64,000 nt of DNA, from positions 49,176,274 to 49,240,273 of the forward strand of contig CM043942.1 of the NCBI GenBank assembly GCA_014529385.2, given 5' to 3'. This DNA is from Adiantum capillus-veneris. Lineage: Eukaryota; Streptophyta; Polypodiopsida; Polypodiales; Pteridaceae. How positions within the stretch are numbered: position 1 is the first letter of the stretch; the number at the start of each line of letters is the position of its first letter. This document shows, in pieces, positions 56,100 to 64,000 of this stretch. A program made the position numbers and the translations under genes. Below the pieces are notes generated by a model. That model had not been told where the DNA came from, did no database searches, and saw only the letters and a list, made by a program, of their open reading frames with translations.

Positions 56100-57300
56100 G
56101 TTTCTACAAATCGGTATGCTTCCATCAGAGTTGGAGAAGCCAAAAACGTACGCCTTCCTACGTCGTGCCAAAAGGTATGCGCTACTTGTGATGCCTTGTA
56201 TATGAAGGGGGCTGATCTTGTGATGAGAAAAGTGCCTTGGAAAGAGTAAATTTACAAAATTTTAGAGGAGAATCATGAGGGTTCTTGTGGTGGTCACTTT
56301 GCTTCAAAGATCACTTTGCAAAAAGTCTTGCAATAGGGTTATGTGTGGCCAAGTGTTCAACGTGATGTTCATCATTGATGCAAGTCTTGTAAAGAGTGTC
56401 AAAGCATGGAAAATAGGGTTCTCAAATCATAAATTAGAGGCACCATTGTGGCTTATGATGTGTTTGAGATGTGTTTGAGAAGTGGGGTATTGATACAATA
56501 GGTCCTCTACCTATGACAGCTAGAGGCAAATGTTACATACTTACTGTGTTGATTATCTATCCAGGTGGGCCGAAGCCAAAGCTGTTAAGCACATCACGAG
56601 TAAAGATGTTTCCTTATTTATATATGAAGATATTTTTTGCAAATTTGGTATGCCATTGGAGTTACTTTCTGACAAGGGTCCAGGTTTCAGGGGAGAGTTG
56701 GTGGATTATCTATGTGAGAAGCTTCATGTGCATCATAGGTTTACTACTCCATATTATCCCCAATGCAATGGCATGAATGAAAGGTTTAATGGAGAGCTCA
56801 TAAGGATGCTTACAAAGATGACAAGAAACAATGTGAAGACTTGGGATTTAGAGCTACCTTGTGCTCTATGGGCTTACAGGACTGCCATCAAATCAAGTAC
56901 TGGTTTTTCTCCCTTCCATCTAGTTTTTGCCAAAGAGGCTTTACTCCCTATTGAGGTGGAGATACCAGCCTTGAAGATGATGATAAAGCTTGAAGAAGAG
57001 CCCAATGATGAATTCAAGGAAATACTTTTATATTTGCAATGTGTACAATTGGATAGGGTGTTAGCTTTTGAGCATTATGAGCAGGTCTTGAAGAAGAATC
57101 AAGCAAAGGCAAATGAGAAGGTAAAGGACAAGGACATCAAGAAGGGTGACATGGTGCTTCGTTAAAATAGTAAGCTTGATAGAAATTTTCAAAAGAAATT
57201 TCAAATCAAGTGGCAAGGTCCTTTCTTGGTCTTAAACGGGTTTCCAAATGGCACATATCAGCTTGCTGACTTGGATGGTACCCGCATAAAGCACGTGTGA
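56100..57300 (+). pseudogene. Element B integrase
   Basis: KWGIDTIGPLPMTARGKCYI, LSRWAEAKAVKHITSKDVSL, ELLSDKGPGFRGELVDYLCE, TPYYPQCNGMNERFNGELIR and LWAYRTAIKSSTGFSPFHLV make up the DDE core. A C-terminal KIKKGDMVL-type segment (KDIKKGDMVLR) and FQIKWQGPFLV follow. Fossil copy. Confidence 0.88.
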
Positions 57301-57486
57301 ATGGCTACAGGTTGAAGAAGTATATTGCAAGGTTGATGACTGTGATTGAGGATGAGCCTTCTTTTGAAGCATTTTCTGATCATGTTTCTAATGATAGATA
57401 AAGTGAAGACTCCCTCATGTGGTTTACAAGATCTCTTTTGTGCTGCTGACCATGAATGATCTAGCAGGATGGGGTGTGGCAAACTA

Positions 57487-58358
57487 TGTTGGGCGCATTT
57501 TTGACACCCCGTTTTTTGTAAATTTGTACATATGGACATGACGCCCGATGTCAAAAGTGCATGTGGGATTTCTTTTTGTGGGTTTTTTAGCTTGCTTTAG
57601 CAAGCACATGTACATGCACTACAAGTCGCTAGTCTAGTGACATCTGTCGGGCTACTATAAGTGCCCGGAGTGAGTTTTTTGAAGTGAGCCTTGTATATAA
57701 CTAAAACTCATGTACAAAATTAAAAAAATCTCAGCCAAACATCAGAAATTTTCAGGTTTTAGCTCGTTGTATCTCCTTGGTGCTCTTGGATGCAGTTTTT
57801 TGCCCCGACTAGCCTTCTCTACGTGTAGTCGTGTTCGGACAGCTTTCTGTTCGCATCAATTTTGCTCATGGAGGCATATGGAATCAATTTTGGTTATCTT
57901 TAGCTTTCTCTCCAGTCATTTTTCAATATTTTTTTCAAGCTTTAAAGTGCCCCAATTGGAGTTGTTCTCTTCAAGTTACGACTAGTTCTCTGCAGGGTTA
58001 TGGCTATGGCAGCCTAGTGGCAAATTGTGTGTAGACAGATTCGGAGGGCATGTATCTACGAATTGTGGAATTGATGTTGAAGTTATGGGTTTGTGATGTT
58101 TGATTGTGAAAGGAGAGTCTCTCGTCTTCATCTACATTGGTCGGCGTGTGCTGTAAATCCATGCTTTGACAGTGTTTTGCTCCTATGTGACATAGTCTCT
58201 TGGGTGGGCGACGGCTAGTAAATTCCCAAGGGTCTACTCCTATTGGACTGGTGGTGTTTCAAAAATATTTTTCAAAGCTTTTGGTGTCTTGTAGCTCTCT
58301 TTCAACGCTCTTGGGTGACATCACTATAGAGGTGTTTCAGTTTGCTTGTTTCCCAACA
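57487..58358 (+). repeat. 3' LTR of element B (872 bp)
   Basis: TGTTGGG to CCCAACA, followed by ACGT. It shows the state of the LTR without the MITE (CTCTACGTGTAGTCGTG near 57,820). Confidence 0.94.
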
Positions 58359-58369
58359 ACGTCTTCTTA

Positions 58370-59801
58370 TCTACATGCCAACTGTGGTAGTATTGCTCGT
58401 GTTTTTGAAGTCTTTTTTGAAGAGTTTTATGATGGAGAGTGGCTTATGATTGGCCGCTTCCTAAGTACTCTCACTAGACAAGAACGATGGAGTGATCAAG
58501 AATTCAGGAAGATCACGAAAAAGGCCTATTACTATTTCCTGAAAGACGGACATTTATGGAAGCAACCGAAGCGCCCAGGAGGGGTACCACAACGAATTAT
58601 TTGCGACAAAGCGACCCAACAGCAGGTGATTAAAGAGTTTCATGAAAGTATATGGGCTGGACACAGAGGAGCCTGGGCAACCTTTGTCAAAATTAAATAC
58701 CGATATTGGTGGAAAGGTATGTACAAAGATGTGGTTCAATTTGTGGAATCATGCTTAATATGTCAACAGTACTCTAATGTGCGACATAGAGATGGGTTGC
58801 ATCCCACCTATCCACTAGCTATGCACTACAAGTGGGTGGTGAAACTTATTACGATGCTAGTAGGAGTGTGGCAGATGAGATATATTGTTCTTGCCAGGGA
58901 AGATCTTACAAACCAGGTTGAAGGCAGAGCTTTGCGTACCAAAGCTACCAGTTTAGTATGCAAGTTCTTGCTTAAAGATGTTATCTCTAGGTATGGATGT
59001 GTTGGCAGAATTACTGCAGATAGAGGAGAGCTAGATGCAGATGAAGCTCGAGAGTTTTTTGCTCATATGGGCATCAAACTCGCCCTCACCACAGCATATA
59101 ATCCAGAAGGTAACGGGAAGAGTGAAAGAGGACATCCGCCTATTGTTAAAGCTTTAGCAAAGGCGTGTGAAGGACATATTGGTGATTGGCCTAAACTCTT
59201 GCCATTTGCTTTGTGGGCTGATCGCACTACTCACAGTTCAATTACAAGATTTATGCCATTCAAAGTAATGTATGGGAATAAACCCATTATGCCTACAGAG
59301 GAAGCACTTACAACTTGGACCATAATGCCATGGGAAGAAGGTATGTCTACTGAAGACTTGCTTGCTCTACGTATTCGGCAGTTGGAGAGGCGTCAAGAGG
59401 ATATTGAGCAGGCTAAAGAGAAGCTTAAGGAGGCAAGATTGAAGAACAAGGCAGCCGTTGATGGAAAGCATAGACTACAACCACATGCTATCAAGGAAGG
59501 TGAACGGGTACTTGTTTATGACAGTAGCTTGGAGAACCAATACTCTGCTATGCGGAAAATGGTGAAAAGGTGGTTTGGACCATATGTGGTGCAACATGTT
59601 TTTGATAATGCGACATATCAATTATGTGAACCAGATGGTACTATGCTTAAAGTGCCTATAGCAGGAAAAAGAATCAAGTTGTTCAAGAAACGAGAAGGCG
59701 AGATTGTTCTTGAATATTCTCATTCAGATCCACCTCCAGAGGATCATGTTATGTATACATCATATGATATATCTGATGATGATTTTAATGAAGCTGATTA
59801 A
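58370..59801 (+). pseudogene. Element D integrase region
   Basis: After the B insertion the D coding sequence resumes with WSDQEFRKITKKAYYYFLKD and the HHCC domain (HESIWAGHRG, then YWWKGMYKDVVQFVESCLIC). The core includes MRYIVLAREDLTNQVEGRAL, CVGRITADRGELDADEAREF, LTTAYNPEGNGKSERGHPPI and WPKLLPFALWADRTTHSSIT. A coiled linker and a C-terminal FGPYVVQHVFDNATYQLCEP block end it. The ALWADR, ERGH and REDL..EGRAL wording again fits the fungal-type lineage. Fossil copy. Confidence 0.88.
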
Positions 59802-59848
59802 GTGCAATTGGCACAGACCGGAGGCTGTGCAGGTTCAGAGGGGGTGAA

Positions 59849-61001
59849 TGTCATGCAGCTCCGATCACATGCAAAGAAAGATGCTAGAAAAATGCACATT
59901 AAGTTTGTTTGAAGCTTATATGTTTAATGAACAGTGGTTAAGGGTTGGTTGCAGGTCGAGTTCAAATGCGGCTGAAAGGTCCAAAACATGCCTTAATGAT
60001 GCTAAAAAGTGTTATGCTTGAAGTGAACATGGATGGGGTATTGTGCTCTAAAATTGCAGTGCTCCATGTGCTCTACTGGACTGTCTTTATGGCTCGTCGA
60101 TTGGAGCTACGATGAAGAAGTTATGGCAGTTTAAAGTTCAAGTCGATTGCAGATCCGTGCCAGATTGGGCAACAGCAGCTGACGGAATAAAAATGAAATG
60201 AATGCATCGGGATGAAGTGCTCACTTTGTGGAGGACCCATTAGCGATGTCGCTAATGGGTGCCTAACTAAATTTAGCAAGAGGGGACATGCATCCATAAA
60301 AAGAACAAATGTGTGGTTTGTTGGGATTTTTTCACCTCATCATCGGAAGGGCCCCTCCTCCTCCTCCTAAGCTTCATACCCTTAAGCTCTTGATAATCCC
60401 GAAGCACCTAATCTCCTCCTCATAAGCGGGGATATTCTTAAGCTTCTCCTCCGAATCTTCAAGCTTGCTTAATCCTCGTAAGCTTAAAGCCCTTCATAAG
60501 CCATAATCCAAAGCTCTTAAGCTATCAAGAGCGGAGTTAACCCTCAAGCTTAAGTTTTTTTTAAACCTCTCTTAATCTAATCTATCACCATAAGCTAAGC
60601 CTAATCGAGTTTCTATCTCCTAAACCGAGCCTAATCTTCTAAGCTTTCATTACCCGAGTCATAAGCCGTCTTAAACCTTCCCTAAGCCTCATTAGCCATT
60701 CAAAATCTGCTCGAAGCTTATTAACCATTCGAATCGAGGAGCAAAAGGCAAAGTAAGCAGAATTTCATCAATTTCTTGTTTAAGCACCTGATTTAAGCCA
60801 GTTTTTCCTTGTAAGAGCATTTAAGCTTCCATTAGGGATTGATTAATCATGGATTCTGTCGATTAACTAGAAATTAGACGGACTGCTTGTTTTGAATACT
60901 GTTGTCGGTAATTGCATCTGCTACACCTTGTTTCCTGCACCTCTCATAGCCAAGGACCCGGTGCCTTCCCGGCTCACCTTTCGCACAATTATCCCCCGAC
61001 A
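59849..61001 (+). repeat. 3' LTR of element D (1,153 bp)
   Basis: Partner of 43,221-44,377. It follows the polypurine tract and contains the second copy of the palindrome (60,235-60,260) and of the TTAAGC-rich block (60,360-60,740). Confidence 0.93.
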
Positions 61002-62760
61002 GCACTTGTTGTTCTTCAATGATGGGCACTTGAAAGTCGGACTCTTCCTGGAGCTCTTCGACTGGTTGTGTTTCTGTTTTTGTAAAGGAGAGTGGCAACA
61101 AATCCAAAGGCGGTTGTTCAGATGTACCTGCCTCTTCTTGAGCTTCCGGATGTTTGTCTCTTAGGAGTTGATTTTCTCGCTCAGATCCGCTATCTCTTTG
61201 AGTAGTTACTCTTCTTTTTGGACCCGCATCAAAGCAAGGTCACGCCGTTGTGATTGTTCTAACTTTAGCTCAAGCTCTAGTTCTTTATTCGCTTCTCCGA
61301 AGCTTTGCATACGCCACTAGTTCCTTTGAGTGAGACGACAGCTGGATTTTCTCGAATTTGTCTTAGAACTGTTGCTTGATCATTGATCCTTTGTTCAGAA
61401 TATTGCAAGGAAGCATTTGCTACATCCAGCTATACCTAAAGCTTTTGCATTGACTGAGTAGTGACTATAAGATCATTTGTCACCTTGGCCAGCTGCTCAT
61501 CTTTTGTCTTGCAGGCATCGGAGAGTTTGGTGAGAAGCTCTCCTAGCTCTTCCAGTTCCTTCTACTGCTTTTCCTTGTTGAGCTGGTGCTGTACTGCTTC
61601 ATTCTTTAGCTGCTAGATTTATTGTTTTAATTCTGAAATGGTAGTTAATCTATCATCCAGCTCCCCTTGTAGAGTGTCGATGACAAGCTCTAGTTCTCTT
61701 TCCTTTGCACTATGGCTAATTGTGGCTGATCTCATTTTATCAGTCATTTGCAACATCTGCTGGGCATATCCATTCACTTGTAAAATGACCTCATCGATAG
61801 CTTCCCAATCTTCAGGCTCCACTTAGATGATTTGTGAAGTTCCTACCGTGTCAGCTTGTGGCTCCTTTTCTTGTATCGTGGAAGTTGCTTGTGGTAGAGG
61901 CCGGGGTTCTACTTCACCTGTAGGCGTTGTAGTTGCCTCTGATGTGGGTGCTTCTTGAACTTTTGTGGCAGCCTCTTGTTGCTTTTCAGGATCTTTTAGG
62001 CCAACAACTTTTGTTTGTGGTTGTGCAGCTATCACAAGTGGTTCTTCTGGAGGCTGATAGCTGCCTCAACCTATTCCTCTTGGGTGGTGGTAGATGGTCC
62101 AACTTCGGGTTGTGTTCTCTTAGGTCTTTTGAAACTGACCTCTTCTTGTTCTTTTAACTGCTCCTCTTCAATTGGTTTGGTAAGTGGTGGAGGACTTGGA
62201 TGTGGCGTAGGAGGATATGCTTGCTCTCTGTGTGGTCTTGGAGACATATCTCCCTGTTCTTGAAAATCTTCTTGCTGAGCAGCCACCACTGCTTCCTTTT
62301 CTCTTTTTTGTTCTTCAAGATCCTCTTGCAATTTTAAGGCTTCAGCTTTGGCGTACATTCACTCTAATAGTTCAGTGGGGTCCTCTGGGGTGGGCTTCAA
62401 AGGGTTCTTGGTCCTTGGACCCTTAATCTTGCTCGGTACCCATTTCGTGGGATATTCACCCGCTGCCTGACGACTTCTTTCGTATGCATGTTCTTCTCTC
62501 TCAAACCTCACCTTCTTCTGTTGTGGCTCCTCCTGGTGGGCAGCCACTATTGCTCTCTTTTTCATCCTTTCTCTTCGAGCCTTTCTCTCCTCATTGTCAG
62601 AGCTCTCGCTACTATGAGCTTTAGAGGATTCCTCGTCAGATTTTTGCTTTCTTTTTTCTAACCTGGTTGTTCTTTGAGAAGGTGGAGCAGTGAGGATCCA
62701 AGTGTTTTGGTCTGGGCTGGCGATAGGTTCTCAGTCATACCAATAGCATGGTATGCTATG
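61002..62760 (-). pseudogene. Element W coiled-coil and Pro/Gln/Glu-rich region
   Basis: Minus-strand frames are strongly biased to Glu, Gln, Lys and Pro. Near 61,130-61,820 they show heptad-like coiled coil (KERELELVIDTLQGELDDRL; LELELKLEQSQRRDLALM). Near 62,080-62,350 they read ALKLQEDLEEQKREKEAVVA and YPPTPHPSPPPLTKPIEEEQ, and near 62,400-62,560 VRFEREEHAYERSRQ with YPTKWVPSKIKG. No enzyme motif is visible. It lies between the D insertion point and the gag-like part at 62,766-63,431. Broken. Confidence 0.5.
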
Positions 62761-62765
62761 CGTGT

Positions 62766-63431
62766 TTAAACTTCAAGTGCACCTAAATATGTGATCTTTC
62801 CTTCTTTTTTAGTGATTTTGAGTGTGGTCAACACGTACTGTGCATGATCGATAGGTTGCTTGGCCGTCGACTTCAATACCTGCGGGAAGGTAATCGCCAC
62901 TGCATGGTTAGGTTTAATGTACCTCGGCGGTTTCTTTGCCAAGAAATGGAAGTGTTGATGGTATAAACGCTCCAGGTATTCCACCTGTCTCTCGATAAGT
63001 TCAACAAATGTAGCAGCCGCAGTGTCTTTATTGAAAGTGCCAGCTATTTTTCTGTCTCTTGCCCGCATCGTCATTCCTTTAGTGGGCAGCTTCAAGGCTT
63101 CTGCCACTATCTCTTTAGTGATTGACACTTCCACTTTCTGGCCATGTTGGTCAGTGATTTGAGCAGTGCCATCCTCTTTAATGGTTGACAATAATTCATA
63201 TGCTTTCTAGAAGTCTATTCCACATGGTTCTTGGTCGTAAAACTCTTTTAGACCCAACCTTCTATTGGCTTCTTGAGTGTCTAGCTTACCTCCAACATCA
63301 TATATGTCCTTCGGTAGCATTTGTAGCTCCACTTGATGTCCTTCTTCACTCTTAAATCTTCCGATGAATACTGTTGTGTTGCCGTCTTCAAGCTGTTCCT
63401 TTGTGCGCTCCATGCCGCACTGTCGAAGCAA
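62766..63431 (-). pseudogene. Element W N-terminal, gag-like globular part
   Basis: The first readable block (about 63,207-63,431) has NTTVFIGRFKSEEGHQVELQ and QEANRRLGLKEFYDQEP. The second (about 62,766-63,191) has ITKEIVAEALKLPTKGMTMR, FVELIERQVEYLERLYHQHF and IDHAQYVLTTLKITKKEG. The pattern 'I..AL.LP..G' followed by a helical domain resembles N-terminal domains of plant retroelement products, but I cannot name the family. Fossil copy. Confidence 0.5.
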
Positions 63432-64000
63432 GGACCTTGCCTAACACTGTGTGCGCATTAGGAAAAATATGAACCCTCTAGGGGCCCTTTGGGATTAAGG
63501 TTAATTAGAGGCCAGCCAATAGGAAGAGGGTGGTGGACACACTCTATACCCTCAAAAAAGTAGGGGGACAAGGTAGCCTTACACCTCTTAATGGCCTCTT
63601 ACCTAGTGAGAAGGTAAGGGAGGTGGCTAGGGGAAAGGGAGGGGGGGGGGGGGGGGACCACTTTGACCTTTTTTCCCCCACTTTTTGGCCCGGATTTAAA
63701 AATACACTAAAAATTTTAAAATTTCAAAAAATTTCAAATTTCAATTTTTCCCTCCTTAAAAGGTCCCCTAACGTACTTCATGGTCAAAAAAGTATTTTTG
63801 ACCTCCAAAAGTCAAAAACGTACACTAAAAAATTCCAAAAAATTAATTTTTTTCAAAAAATTTCAAAACATCATTTTCCACCCTCCAAAGTCTTTCCAAA
63901 CCTATTCTATAGCTAAAAGTGATTTTCTCTCTCTACAAACCCGTTTCCAAGCTCTCCATGGCTGCAACAACCACATGCACCCCCTATAGTCCAACATTAT
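63432..64000. other. Probable 5' leader of W; low-complexity AT and poly-G sequence
   Basis: No protein-like frame was seen. A G run of about 18 bases lies at 63,641-63,657 and a purine-rich patch just before it. From 63,700 the sequence is rich in AATTTC and TTTCAAAA words. It may be the untranslated leader of W; the 5' LTR was not found. Confidence 0.45.

Larger units (their letters stand above)
48876..58358 (+). mobile_element. Element B: Ty3/gypsy LTR element inserted in D
   Basis: LTRs begin TGTTGGG and end CCCAACA, a 7-base inverted terminal match. Target duplication ACGT (48,872-48,875 and 58,359-58,362). Candidate primer site at 50,039 (TGGTGCCCGCCACC). Order gag, CCHC, protease, reverse transcriptase, RNase H, integrase. 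It has itself received a MITE in its 5' LTR and a 2.0 kb solo LTR between protease and reverse transcriptase. LTRs differ by about 6% over 320 bp by eye. Broken, with many breaks. Confidence 0.92.
43221..61001 (+). mobile_element. Element D: Ty3/gypsy LTR element of an unusual lineage, split by B
   Basis: LTRs 43,221-44,377 and 59,849-61,001; candidate primer site at 44,382 (TGGTGAACCCGACG); polypurine tract at 59,836-59,848 (CAGAGGGGGTGAA). Order gag, protease, reverse transcriptase, RNase H, then integrase after the B insertion, which is Ty3 order. Without B the element is about 8.3 kb. Flanks are GCGT and GCAC, not a clean duplication. LTRs differ by about 6% over the first 420 bp by eye. 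The coding region is broken, with many breaks. Confidence 0.9.
41270..64000 (-). mobile_element. Element W: minus-strand non-autonomous LTR element, split by D, runs off the right edge
   Basis: On the minus strand a polypurine tract (CGAGGAGGGGGGGAA, 42,226-42,241) is followed by an LTR start TGTTAGCAGCAAG at 42,225, so a 3' LTR extends leftward. Its far end is not resolved and lies somewhere after 41,260. Minus-strand coding remains lie on both sides of D (42,240-43,220 and 61,002-63,431). Net interior within the window is about 3.4 kb plus leader, without recognisable pol. The 5' LTR would be beyond 64,000. It is broken and older than D. Confidence 0.6.

Noticed and set aside
43217-61005. 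A clean target duplication for element D
   Set aside because: The flanking 4-mers are GCGT and GCAC. Two of four bases differ, so I do not claim a duplication.
63641-63657. Poly-G run as a biological signal
   Set aside because: A G homopolymer of this length is prone to sequencing or assembly error, and there is no supporting context.

Overview
The window looks like nuclear DNA of a land plant, and I see no intact host gene in it. Evidence for a plant: retroelement primer sites of the initiator-methionine tRNA type, DEAD-box helicase and MAP-kinase-kinase-kinase fragments of plant type, and a decayed pentatricopeptide-repeat (PPR) gene whose repeats resemble the expanded PPR families of ferns. 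A fern or another seed-free plant with a large genome is my best guess, with moderate confidence. Almost all of the 64 kb is LTR retrotransposon, much of it nested. All elements are treated as fossils.

Left part (1-14,370). A possible exon fragment at the edge is followed by a 3 x 80 bp tandem repeat, a fragment resembling a GRF zinc finger, a PPR pseudogene, and old Ty3-type remains (3.2-6.2 kb). Three long GA/CT microsatellites and a 70 bp tandem repeat lie between these and a broken minus-strand Copia element (8,097-13,334, target duplication ATTTT).

Middle part (14,371-40,150). Element A (14,376-25,945, target duplication TTGAA) has gag and protease but no visible reverse transcriptase or integrase. 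Its leader holds an array of 24-base palindromes, its last coding part repeats a W-I/V-P-K motif, and an intron-less DEAD-box helicase fragment lies just before its 3' LTR. Next comes a three-level nest. Z, a non-coding element with a Met-type primer site, has its 3' LTR split by Y, a minus-strand element carrying an intron-less MAPKKK fragment. Y is in turn split by Copia-2 (31,147-36,425), a young element that looks whole and has a 1,449-residue polyprotein.

Right part (40,150-64,000). After an inverted minisatellite and a Ty3 integrase fragment there is a four-level nest. W is a minus-strand non-autonomous element with a coiled-coil product that runs off the right edge. It is split by D, a Ty3-type element whose reverse transcriptase and integrase resemble a lineage I know mainly from basidiomycete fungi. 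D is split by B, another Ty3-type element, and B contains a MITE (49,218-49,505) and a 2.0 kb solo LTR (52,345-54,357).

No tRNA, rRNA or CRISPR array was seen. Similarities to families are from memory and divergences were counted by eye.
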